NCBI GenBank assembly: GCA_964496595.1
Contig: CAZCAI010000043.1
Coordinates: 1-29,347 of the forward strand
DNA length: 29,347 nucleotides
Reading direction: 5' to 3'
Source: JAAAOZ01 sp964496595
GTDB lineage: Bacteria > Chloroflexota > Anaerolineae > B4-G1 > SLSP01
The position numbers and the translations under genes were made by a program. The notes under the pieces are model-generated. The model was not told the DNA's origin and searched no databases. It saw nothing but the letters and a program-made list of their open reading frames with translations. Numbering within the stretch: position 1 is the stretch's first letter; every line of letters starts with the position of its first letter. Below, one piece after another: positions 7,872 through 15,275 of this stretch.

Positions 7872-8159
7872 ATGGGCAAAGTCCGAAGATTGGTGTTGGA
7901 TACCCTCAAACCTCACGAACCATCCATTGTGGAAGTGGCCAAGATCCTCAGCGCGATCGCGGGAGTAGGCGCAGTCAACATCAGCATCTATGAGATGGAT
8001 CGCAAGGTCGAAAATGCCAAGATCACCATCGAGGGCGACGATGTTCCCTATCTCGAGGTGCAGACGATGATCGAAGAGTTGGGCGGCGCGATTCACTCTG
8101 TGGATGAGGTCGTGGCCGGCAAGGTAATCATCGACGACGCTGCGACGCTGCAAGATTAA
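7872..8159 (+). CDS. DUF211 family protein
   Basis: This 95-residue protein has the DUF211 pattern: an N-terminal GKVRRLVLDTLKPHEP, a helix SIVEVAKILSAIAGV, two strands VNISIYEMDR and NAKITIEGDD, then YLEVQTMIEELGGAIHSVDEV. The family has a ferredoxin-like fold like that of small metal- or ligand-binding regulators; the function is unknown. An upstream in-frame ATG at 7788 exists, but the ATG at 7872 is preferred because AAGGAG (7855-7860) precedes it and because DUF211 proteins begin at this point. The gene follows the kinase by 123 bp. An inverted repeat CGAAAATAG/CTATTTTCG (7770-7817) in that gap might be a small regulatory hairpin. Confidence 0.82.
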   Translation: MGKVRRLVLDTLKPHEPSIVEVAKILSAIAGVGAVNISIYEMDRKVENAKITIEGDDVPYLEVQTMIEELGGAIHSVDEVVAGKVIIDDAATLQD

Positions 8160-8212
8160 CCTCGTAAGGGGATTCTAGAAATTAAAACCTTCCAAAAACA
8201 CCCATGTTTTTT

Positions 8213-8240
8213 GTAGAGACGCAAAATCTTGCGTCTCTAC
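8213..8240. repeat. Dispersed hairpin of the GTAGAGACGC type
   Basis: A perfect 12-bp stem, GTAGAGACGCAA with TTGCGTCTCTAC, has a 4-nt loop. A near copy is at 28627-28654, and a degenerate one (AGGCGCAA...TTTGCGTCT) lies near 10914-10936. It follows the DUF211 gene and may end transcription or be an intergenic repeat. Confidence 0.8.
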
Positions 8241-8336
8241 CGGGAGGTTTGTTTTCCTGTAAATGCTAAAAAGAACAGAGAATGACGCCGTGATGATGTG
8301 ACCTCTGCCAATAACTGATCTGGAAAGGGGAGAACC

Positions 8337-10895
8337 ATGCCCGTGCCCAAGCCATCACCAGACAAGATGACCACGCTCTCGCAGGCCCGGCAGACGACGC
8401 TGGCCTCTTTGAGCAAAATTGACGAGCAGACGCTCCAGCGTCTTACCCGCCTTACACTTCCCGAAATCCACGAGCTTCAGCGCGAGGTGGCGCGGATCTT
8501 GCCCGCCGGCAATCTGCCGGCCTTCGTCTTAAATGGTTTGACGCAACTCAAAGGGCGCAAGCTCAACCCAGAGCGCGTGCGCAAGGACTTGAGCACGCTG
8601 ATGCGCGGCGTCGAATTGCTGCCCCGGAGCCTCTATGGCGCCTTCTTCGTCGGGCCGGCGGCCATCCTCCACGCCTATCAAAATCTCCTCAAGTTGGCGG
8701 GGAAAGATCTTGAGAGCGCCTTCCCTCAGGGGACGTGGCAATTCTACCTCCAGTTCGGCCTGCGCGAGGACACGGCGCGCCACGCCAACGAGACCATCGG
8801 CTTTCAGCAAGCGATCCCCGAACCGCGCGACGAGATCGTCGAGGCGGCGGCGTGGGTCAGCGCGGCGATTGACCTGATCTACCAGTACGACGATCTGCTG
8901 GCGACCGATTGGCGCGAGCGGGTGATGTTGCGCATCGTGCTGGCCGAGGCGCGAGAGGCCGGATTGGAGGATGCGCCGCTATTCGATAGCCTGATCCGCG
9001 ATTGGCAGCGCGCGTTGCCCTATCACCGGCCGCCCAAGCGCCCCGATTATCTGCGCCATCGGGTGGAGACCTTCCAGATCTTCCTCCAGGATCGCCTACA
9101 AGCGCTCCCCGACGAGGTGCAAGATCGTATCACAGCCCACTATGCCGCCGAGCGTCAGGAGCGCCTGACCGCCTACCTGGCGCAGATGACGATCCTGAAC
9201 GCCCTCACGCCCACCACCTATCAGGAAGAGAAAACGCCCATTCAGATTTGGCGCGCGTGTGTGGGATTCATCTGGAAGGGGCGCACCACACTGCTGCCCA
9301 TCTGCCGGCGCAACTCGGAGGGCAGCCCCCTCTGCTATCCGCCGCACGAGGATGCGCCGCCCGTCCCACTTTTTTCTCACGGCAAGACGGGGCTGTGCGA
9401 CGCCCATGGAACCGCGTTGATTGTCGACCGGGGCGGGCGCGTGCGCTATGCGGATACCCAGCGGCCATTGGGCCATCTCCGCCCGCCTCCGCCGGAGGAC
9501 ATTCGAGGCTGGATCGCGGCCATTTTTGACCGAAAAAACAAGCATCGCCCCTCGCGGGTTGATATGCAGTTAGCCGGAAGTGAACGTAAGGCGCAAACAC
9601 AGCTCCGCGAGAAATTGCCGCGACCCACGCAAGTTGAACTGACGTTGCTGCGCCGCGCGCCGATCATGATCAATTGGGACGAACAGCCTGTCGAACAGCC
9701 TTTAGCCGTCATCCGGCAGGATCATCGCGGCGTCGGCGATCACGCGCTGACGCTTTTTCGCACGCGGCGGAGCACCGTCTTCGATCAGTCGCACATCTTC
9801 TTCGACGGCCTATGGGGCATGGCGGTGGCAGAGATTATGACCGATGACGCCACCCACACTTACCGCGATATGAGCAAGCGAGCGACGCCGGCATCGCCCC
9901 TACCGCTCTCCGGGCTGAAGCTGGAAAGCTCTGAGGCGTTCGAGGCGCTGGCGAAGAAGCATCGCTTGGCAGGGGAAACGATGGCGGAATCGAATGGCGT
10001 GGATATGGGGCGGCTTTCGCGTCTGCGGAAGCGGTTGCAGCAGCGCGGCGTGCGCCTCACGATCAACGATCTGTTGCTGCTCTATCGCTCGTTGCACGCG
10101 GAGAATTACGAGCTTTCGGAGCGCGTCCAGAGCGTGATGGAGGAGATGCGCTATCGGCTCACGGCGGATGGGTACCACCGGGCGCATCAGGCCGTCGACG
10201 AGACGCTGGCCCGCTACCGCGAGACCAATCCCGCGCTACTCATCCCGATGGACGCCGGCCACATCGCGCCGCGCGAGCGCCTCTTCCCCACCACCTACCG
10301 CAATCCCCTGCCGGATATTGCGCCCCTGTTCACGACGACCCAGAAGCGCTACGAGATCTATCGCCAATGCGAGGATCGCGAGGCGTGGAAGCCATTCGAT
10401 CAAGAGCGGCGCGAGTTGTTGGCCTACCTCAAGACCTTCGGCGAATATCTGGACGCGCTGAAGGCGGTGACGATGCGCGGCGAGAGCTTCAACACCGCGA
10501 CGCTCCGTCTGCTGGGCCATCTTCCCCCGCAGATGCAGAGCCTGCTGGATCAGATCCCCCAGCACATCGACGCGCTCAACGAGGTAATCAAAGGCAACGA
10601 GGTCTTCTCCAACGTGGGGCGCGTCGCGCCCGGCAGCTCCCTGCGCCGCTTCATCAGCGCGAAGGATGATGGCGCCACGAAGGAGTTGGTTTGGGGCATC
10701 CTGACCGACCATCACGGGCAGATGCACATCAGCCTGCGCGACTTCCGCCCCTTTGTCGCGCAATTGCTCACGCTGGGAGAATCCCAAGTCGCCACGCTGC
10801 TGACGCAGGATTATCTAAACAGCTACGTGGCGGGCTTCAACGCCTTCGTTGAAGCGTTGAGCGCTATCATCTCTGAGGAAGCTCCTGTCGATTAA
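8337..10895 (+). CDS. Uncharacterised 852-residue protein with an HxxxDG acyltransferase-like motif
   Basis: I do not recognise a named family. The protein is soluble, with no signal peptide or membrane helix. Residues 1-290 are mostly helical. A cysteine-bearing centre follows (C308, C323, C333, C354, the last in LCDAHG). Residues 455-500 contain H486-I-F-F-D490-G491 after a hydrophobic strand (STVFDQS), the HxxxDG pattern used by CoA-dependent acyltransferases such as carnitine acyltransferases and condensation domains. LTINDLLLLYRSLH at about 574-587 resembles the LTVNDVLLA segment seen downstream of that motif in condensation/wax-synthase proteins. The C-terminal 200 residues are helical. 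An acyltransferase role is therefore a hypothesis only. AAAGGGGAGAACC before the ATG is a good ribosome site. The histidine kinase starts 126 bp downstream on the same strand. Confidence 0.8.
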   Translation: MPVPKPSPDKMTTLSQARQTTLASLSKIDEQTLQRLTRLTLPEIHELQREVARILPAGNLPAFVLNGLTQLKGRKLNPERVRKDLSTLMRGVELLPRSLYGAFFVGPAAILHAYQNLLKLAGKDLESAFPQGTWQFYLQFGLREDTARHANETIGFQQAIPEPRDEIVEAAAWVSAAIDLIYQYDDLLATDWRERVMLRIVLAEAREAGLEDAPLFDSLIRDWQRALPYHRPPKRPDYLRHRVETFQIFLQDRLQALPDEVQDRITAHYAAERQERLTAYLAQMTILNALTPTTYQEEKTPIQIWRACVGFIWKGRTTLLPICRRNSEGSPLCYPPHEDAPPVPLFSHGKTGLCDAHGTALIVDRGGRVRYADTQRPLGHLRPPPPEDIRGWIAAIFDRKNKHRPSRVDMQLAGSERKAQTQLREKLPRPTQVELTLLRRAPIMINWDEQPVEQPLAVIRQDHRGVGDHALTLFRTRRSTVFDQSHIFFDGLWGMAVAEIMTDDATHTYRDMSKRATPASPLPLSGLKLESSEAFEALAKKHRLAGETMAESNGVDMGRLSRLRKRLQQRGVRLTINDLLLLYRSLHAENYELSERVQSVMEEMRYRLTADGYHRAHQAVDETLARYRETNPALLIPMDAGHIAPRERLFPTTYRNPLPDIAPLFTTTQKRYEIYRQCEDREAWKPFDQERRELLAYLKTFGEYLDALKAVTMRGESFNTATLRLLGHLPPQMQSLLDQIPQHIDALNEVIKGNEVFSNVGRVAPGSSLRRFISAKDDGATKELVWGILTDHHGQMHISLRDFRPFVAQLLTLGESQVATLLTQDYLNSYVAGFNAFVEALSAIISEEAPVD

Positions 10896-10972
10896 ATTCC
10901 CCCCTCCTGTCGCGAGGCGCAATGCACTTTTGCGTCTGACTCCGCCCATAGACTAAATAGGTACGGCGCTTC

Positions 10973-11002
10973 TATGGTATCATATGGTATCATATGGTAT
11001 CA
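10973..11002. repeat. Three tandem copies of TATGGTATCA upstream of the histidine kinase
   Basis: Three perfect 10-bp direct copies end about 9 bp before the AGGAGG ribosome site of the kinase. The 10-bp period places each copy on the same face of the helix, which suits an operator, but a slipped-strand microsatellite is equally possible. Confidence 0.8.
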
Positions 11003-11021
11003 TTAAGGATAGGAGGAATAT

Positions 11022-14000
11022 TTGACCCTGATCGAGCAAGTTGCGGAACTATGCCAGGCGAGCGCGACGTTGCCCTGGCATAAGATACTCGCGCGGGCTT
11101 TGCCCCTCATTGCGGAGGCGGCAGCCGCGTCGCGCGCGACTTTAACCTTGTTAGATGAGACCGCAGCGCCGCTCACGCGCCTCACGTTCCCCGCCGATGA
11201 TGAGACAAGCTGGGAATCCGCGTGGAGCTACCAGATGCCGCCCGCCCCCGCTCCCCCCTTTGCGCGCGTCGCTCTCGATCAAGTCCCCGATCCGACCAGG
11301 CGCGAGGCCTTGGCGCGCGTGCTGGCCCTGTTGACGCCTGTGATCCACAGCGCGGCGCTGAAGCACAACCAGACCGCGACGATCAGCGCGCAGGATATCG
11401 GCGCGCCCAAGGTAGTTCCAGGATTGAAAACCTCCCCACCCTGGGCCTCTTTCCTCAGAAAACAACCCGTTTTCGGGAGGTCTATTTTCTTGGAACAGCC
11501 TAAGCGCGAGTGGTTGTACGCGGAACAGTTCACGCATCTCCTGACGCAACTGACGCAGGTAATCCCCAATGACGCCAGTGATGTCATCTTACTTCAAGAT
11601 GGCGAGATGCAGGTCGTGGGGCGCCTCGGTTCGCCGCCGCCGACCGCCCCGCCGACGGACGAAGCCGCCAGCGCTTTGCATCCAGGGGAACGCCAACTCT
11701 TAACATCGCTGGCGACGGCGCCGCAACGTAAACGTGAGCCACTCGTCGTAAATGACACCCTCCAACATCCCGCCTGGTCGAAGGGCAAAGCCTCCCCCGG
11801 TTATCGCTCCTACATGGCTGTGCCTATTTTGGATGATGAGGACGCTGAGAATAAGGTGCTGGGCTTCATCAGCGTGAAAGATAGCGTTCCCGCCGTGTTC
11901 GAGCGGCATCACATCGCATCACTACGCCGCTTTGCGGCTTATGCCGGCGCGATCTTACAGACGGGGCATCGCTACCAACAGGGGCGGCTTCGCGCCGTTG
12001 ATATGGCGCTGCTTGCCACCATCTCCAGCTTGCTGACGATGGCGGTCGATTTTCACGGCGCTATACAGCGCGCTGTGGAACTTATCAAGGAGCATCTGAG
12101 CGCCCCAGCCGCCTGGATCAAGTTATTGAATATCAATGGCGGCGAGACACGCGCGACATATATCACTGCGGCGCTCCCCATAGCCGAGGCTCGCGCCCTC
12201 TCATCCGAAGTTGATAAGCTCCTGCCAGATGCCGATCCCCACCACCAGAGCGCCGTCCGCGCGAACTCGGCGGCGGCGCGGTCTGAGAACCGGGTTTATC
12301 ATCGTGTGACGCTCGCTATTGAGGACAGCGTCATCGGCTATCTCTATGTGGAATGCGAGGCAAGCGGCCCTGGAGAACACAAGCAGAATACCGCGCTTCA
12401 GGACGCGACGGCTCAAGACGCAGCGCAGGAAACCTTCTTAACCAGCCTCGGACGCGCGCTGGGCGCCAATATAGATCGCACCCTACGCTTTAAAGAATCG
12501 CAACAGCGGCAGCGCAACCTGGAGCGCCTCAACACAATGATGTCCACATTCAATGAGATGCCCACCCTGGCGGAGATCCTCGATGTGGGGCTGGAGCAGG
12601 CGCTGCTTATCGCCGAGATGGACACGGGCTGCATCTACCTCTGGGAGGAGCGGGAGCAATGCTTGATGTTGCACGCGCATCACGAGACCCAAACGTCACC
12701 GGAGAAAATCGAGCCCCCCACAAGGGTAAAGAGCGGCGAGGGCCTGATCGGGGAGGCGTTTGCTGCGCGCGAAGTACGTGTCCATCGCACCTGCGCCGTA
12801 GATTTAGAGCAGGATCATGCCCATGTTTGCCTCCCCCTCATCGCGAACGATCAGCCCGTGGGCGTGATGAGCCTGCGAGCGTGGCACTGCTACACCCTCA
12901 CGCCGATGACGAGCCAATTTCTGCGCACGATCACCTATCAATTGGCCGTCACGGTGCAGCGGGGGCAACTCACCTCCCAGATGCACAACCAGGTCGAGAC
13001 CTTGCACTACCTCTATCAGATGAGCGCCGCGTTTGTCTCGCAGGTGAGCACGCCGAACATCATCTTTATTCTGCTGCGCATGCTCACCGATGTGGTGGAG
13101 GGGGTGCTGGCCGCCAGCTTCTATCGCTACGATGGGGGATGGCGCCGCGCGCGCGTCTACGCGCCCCCGACGGCCTCTGCGCAGTTGCGCGCGCGCTGGC
13201 ATGCGGGCCAACCCTGGACAGGCGAATCCGCTCTGCTTGATGCTTGCTGGCAAGACCGGCAAGTGGTGCGGATGGGGCAATATCCCGCGTCGGGGCCGGA
13301 GCTAGTGGCGGAAATCAAGACCCTCGGCGCTGAGGAGATGGTTTATTTCCCGCTCTCCTTACCCAATCAGGAAGCGTTCGGCGTTGTGGGGGCATTGCTC
13401 AATGAGTTCCGTTCGCTAAAGAGCCACGAGTTGATCTTGACCAGCGCCATCATCCAGCAGGCGTCGGCGGCCCTATCGCGCGCGCAGCTCTACGAGACCA
13501 GCCACGAGAGCGAAATTCAGATGCAGGCGATTTTGGAATCCTCCGCCGATGGCCTCTTTCTGGTTGGAGACGATCTTAGCATCCGGTACATCAACAGCCA
13601 GGCGCAGCGGATGCTCGCAATTGGGCATATCTATGCGGATTGGAAGGGACATTCGCTGCCGGAATTGATCGCGGCGTTGCGCCACACCTCGCGCGGGCTG
13701 GCCGACTATATGGTAGATCTCACGCGCAACATCTGGAACATGCCCTCCGAAGCGCCGCTGAACTTCAAAACCCAGCAGAATCGGATGCTCAAGTTGCAGC
13801 ATTGGGCCGTCAATACGGAGCGTGAGCAGTGCCAGGGCGCGCTCTTCGTCCTTCGCGATGTGACGGAGCAGCAAGCGCTGGAGCGGATGCGCGATGATAT
13901 TCTGCATATGCTCGTCCACGATATGCGGAATCCGCTCTCGGTGCTCAAGAACGCACTCGAATGCCTCCGCGATCCCAAGATGCGCGATTCGGGCGATGAA

Positions 14001-14558
14001 GTGATCGAAATCGCGACCGGCAACACGGAACGGCTGTTAAATCTGGTCAACCAGATTTTGGAGATCGGCAAGTTGGAGGCGGATCGTTTCGAGTTGCGAT
14101 ATGACGCCCTGATTCTATCCGAGCACGTCCGCCACCTGCTCACGAGATTCACCTTCCCCAATCAGAGCCGTCTCAAGGTAGAGGTGGACATCCCACCGAT
14201 GTTAGCGCCTCTCTGGGGAGATGCGGCGGTCATCGTGCGCATTTTCGAGAATATCCTCAACAATGCCCTCAAATTTATCCCTGAGCAGGAGGGATGCATT
14301 CGCATCACCGCGCGCGAGAAGGGGCCATGGATCGAGGTGATGATCTTCAATAACGGCCCGCCCATCGCGACGGAGACCTACTCGCGGCTCTTCCAGAAAT
14401 TCTCGCCCGGCTCCTCCGAGAAGCGCGGCTACGGCCTGGGATTAGCCTTCTGTCGGCTCGCGGTGGAGGCGCACGGCGGCAAAGTCTGGGCGGAAAATCT
14501 GGAGGAGGGCGTCGCGTTCTTCTTCACCCTCCCCACGATTGATCGCGCGGAGTTGTAA
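11022..14558 (+). CDS. Soluble multi-GAF/PAS sensor histidine kinase
   Basis: A 1178-residue cytoplasmic sensor kinase with no membrane helix. From the N-terminus there are about four GAF-like modules, roughly 170-325, 330-490, 500-650 and 665-820. The third is clearest (GCIYLWEE, GEGLIGEAFAA, VCLPLIANDQPVGVMSLRAW). A PAS domain follows at about 826-945 (ILESSADGLFLVGDDLSIRYIN). The HisKA helix has H966 in LVHDMRNPLS. The HATPase_c domain has an N box (FENILNNALKF, N1077/N1080/N1081) and a G box (YGLGLAF, about 1137-1143). There is no receiver domain, and no response-regulator gene is nearby, so its partner is unknown. Translation starts at TTG (11022) because AGGAGG lies 5 nt before it and no in-frame ATG is close by. 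A terminator lies 140 bp downstream. Confidence 0.93.
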   Translation: MTLIEQVAELCQASATLPWHKILARALPLIAEAAAASRATLTLLDETAAPLTRLTFPADDETSWESAWSYQMPPAPAPPFARVALDQVPDPTRREALARVLALLTPVIHSAALKHNQTATISAQDIGAPKVVPGLKTSPPWASFLRKQPVFGRSIFLEQPKREWLYAEQFTHLLTQLTQVIPNDASDVILLQDGEMQVVGRLGSPPPTAPPTDEAASALHPGERQLLTSLATAPQRKREPLVVNDTLQHPAWSKGKASPGYRSYMAVPILDDEDAENKVLGFISVKDSVPAVFERHHIASLRRFAAYAGAILQTGHRYQQGRLRAVDMALLATISSLLTMAVDFHGAIQRAVELIKEHLSAPAAWIKLLNINGGETRATYITAALPIAEARALSSEVDKLLPDADPHHQSAVRANSAAARSENRVYHRVTLAIEDSVIGYLYVECEASGPGEHKQNTALQDATAQDAAQETFLTSLGRALGANIDRTLRFKESQQRQRNLERLNTMMSTFNEMPTLAEILDVGLEQALLIAEMDTGCIYLWEEREQCLMLHAHHETQTSPEKIEPPTRVKSGEGLIGEAFAAREVRVHRTCAVDLEQDHAHVCLPLIANDQPVGVMSLRAWHCYTLTPMTSQFLRTITYQLAVTVQRGQLTSQMHNQVETLHYLYQMSAAFVSQVSTPNIIFILLRMLTDVVEGVLAASFYRYDGGWRRARVYAPPTASAQLRARWHAGQPWTGESALLDACWQDRQVVRMGQYPASGPELVAEIKTLGAEEMVYFPLSLPNQEAFGVVGALLNEFRSLKSHELILTSAIIQQASAALSRAQLYETSHESEIQMQAILESSADGLFLVGDDLSIRYINSQAQRMLAIGHIYADWKGHSLPELIAALRHTSRGLADYMVDLTRNIWNMPSEAPLNFKTQQNRMLKLQHWAVNTEREQCQGALFVLRDVTEQQALERMRDDILHMLVHDMRNPLSVLKNALECLRDPKMRDSGDEVIEIATGNTERLLNLVNQILEIGKLEADRFELRYDALILSEHVRHLLTRFTFPNQSRLKVEVDIPPMLAPLWGDAAVIVRIFENILNNALKFIPEQEGCIRITAREKGPWIEVMIFNNGPPIATETYSRLFQKFSPGSSEKRGYGLGLAFCRLAVEAHGGKVWAENLEEGVAFFFTLPTIDRAEL

Positions 14559-14575
14559 AGTGCGAGGGAAGATTC

Positions 14576-14674
14576 ACCCTTGCGAAGGTTACGGGAGTAT
14601 GCTTTTACAGCGTCCTCTCCAACAGACCAGAAGGGATCTGACCTGAAGGCTGCCTTGGAACCTTCGCAAGGGTT
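14576..14674. repeat. Paired inverted motif element, copy B
   Basis: ACCCTTGCGAAGGTT (14576-14590) and AACCTTCGCAAGGGTT (14659-14674) enclose 68 bp of sequence unrelated to the other copies. It lies between the histidine-kinase stop and its terminator. Confidence 0.85.
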
Positions 14675-14697
14675 CGGGAAGAGCAATTGATATAAAA

Positions 14698-14735
14698 AGC
14701 CCCCGCCGGAAGCATCGGCGGGGGCTGAGTTTTTT
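14698..14735 (+). terminator. Intrinsic terminator after the histidine kinase
   Basis: An 11-bp perfect GC-rich stem (14698-14708 with 14716-14726), a 7-nt loop, then GAG and six T residues. It is one of the strongest terminators in the window. A second copy is at 15088-15124. Confidence 0.92.
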
Positions 14736-14833
14736 ACCCTTGCGAAGGTTAATCAGCCCAATCTTTCCAAGGGTTGTCTGTTGTGCCATCATGTTTTGGA
14801 GTTACAGGCTCTTGCGCAACCTTCGCAAGGAAG
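14736..14833. repeat. Paired inverted motif element, copy C1
   Basis: ACCCTTGCGAAGGTT (14736-14750) follows the T tract directly. The partner AACCTTCGCAAGG (14818-14830; last bases changed) comes after a 67-bp spacer. It is repeated identically at 15125-15222 within the direct duplication. Confidence 0.8.
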
Positions 14834-14896
14834 ATGCTATAATCTGGGGAATCGGCGCAAGACCTCGACTTGGACGGGCAACTGCGCAAGTCCGCC

Positions 14897-14990
14897 GCCC
14901 GCAGATAAATCGCGGGCTAGAAGCTGAAGTCGGCTCGAAGCCGACTAAATGGGTGATGATTCCCGACTTTGAGTCGGCCTTCAGCCGACT
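14897..14990. repeat. Cluster of three small GC-rich hairpins
   Basis: Stems GCCCGC/GCGGGC (14897-14917), AGTCGGCT/AGCCGACT (14928-14946) and AGTCGGC/GCCGACT (14972-14990) follow one another. The last two share the stem sequence, so alternative long-range pairing is possible. It resembles a dispersed intergenic (REP-like) element. No protein is encoded. Confidence 0.65.
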
Positions 14991-15087
14991 TGAGCTTTCA
15001 GACGGGTAGTTTACTGCCCGGATGCCCGGCGAATGCGAGAAATTGTCAATCTATTTTCTGAACCATCCCAAAAATTGTGACATAAAC

Positions 15088-15124
15088 AGCCCCCGCCGAT
15101 GCATCGGCGGGGGCTGAGTTTTTT
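15088..15124 (+). terminator. Duplicated terminator, copy 2
   Basis: The same 11-bp stem as at 14698, with a 6-nt loop and six T residues on the plus strand. On the minus strand, for the SHMT-GcvT gene, it is followed only by GTTTATG, so in that direction it would be weak. Confidence 0.8.
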
Positions 15125-15275
15125 ACCCTTGCGAAGGTTAATCAGCCCAATCTTTCCAAGGGTTGTCTGTTGTGCCATCATGTTTTGGAGTTACAGGCTC
15201 TTGCGCAACCTTCGCAAGGAAGATGCTATAATCTGGGGAACCGGCGCAAGACCTCGACTTGGACGGGCAACTGCG
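15088..15275. repeat. Direct repeat copy 2 (about 188 bp), overlapping the 3' end of the SHMT-GcvT gene
   Basis: The copy runs from the terminator through element C2 (15125-15222) into the coding sequence, so the last 16 or so codons and the stop of the fusion gene are inside the repeat. Offset to copy 1 is 389 bp from 14725 onward. Confidence 0.93.

Larger units (their letters stand above)
14698..14886. repeat. Direct repeat copy 1 (about 189 bp)
   Basis: This is nearly identical to 15088-15275: one changed position at about 14852 and a different terminator loop. It comprises the terminator, element C and a stretch corresponding to the last 16 or so codons of the SHMT-GcvT gene, here detached from the gene. 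Confidence 0.93.
14559..15225. other. Noncoding block of terminators, hairpins and a direct duplication
   Basis: This 667-bp region between the convergent kinase and SHMT-GcvT genes has no convincing gene. It holds element B, a terminator, element C1, a triple-hairpin stretch, then a second copy of the terminator and element C. The short open frames in it (from 14740 and from 15099) encode the same peptide only because the DNA is duplicated. Confidence 0.8.

Noticed and set aside
14838..14843. TATAAT inside the duplicated block (also at 15227-15232)
   Set aside because: It is the reverse complement of the last codons and stop of the SHMT-GcvT gene, and no -35 box is at the right distance (spacer about 20 nt).
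14576..15222. CRISPR-like array from repeated CCTTGCGAAGG motifs
   Set aside because: The motifs alternate in orientation, occur as pairs at distant loci and have 67-68 bp spacers; no cas gene is present.
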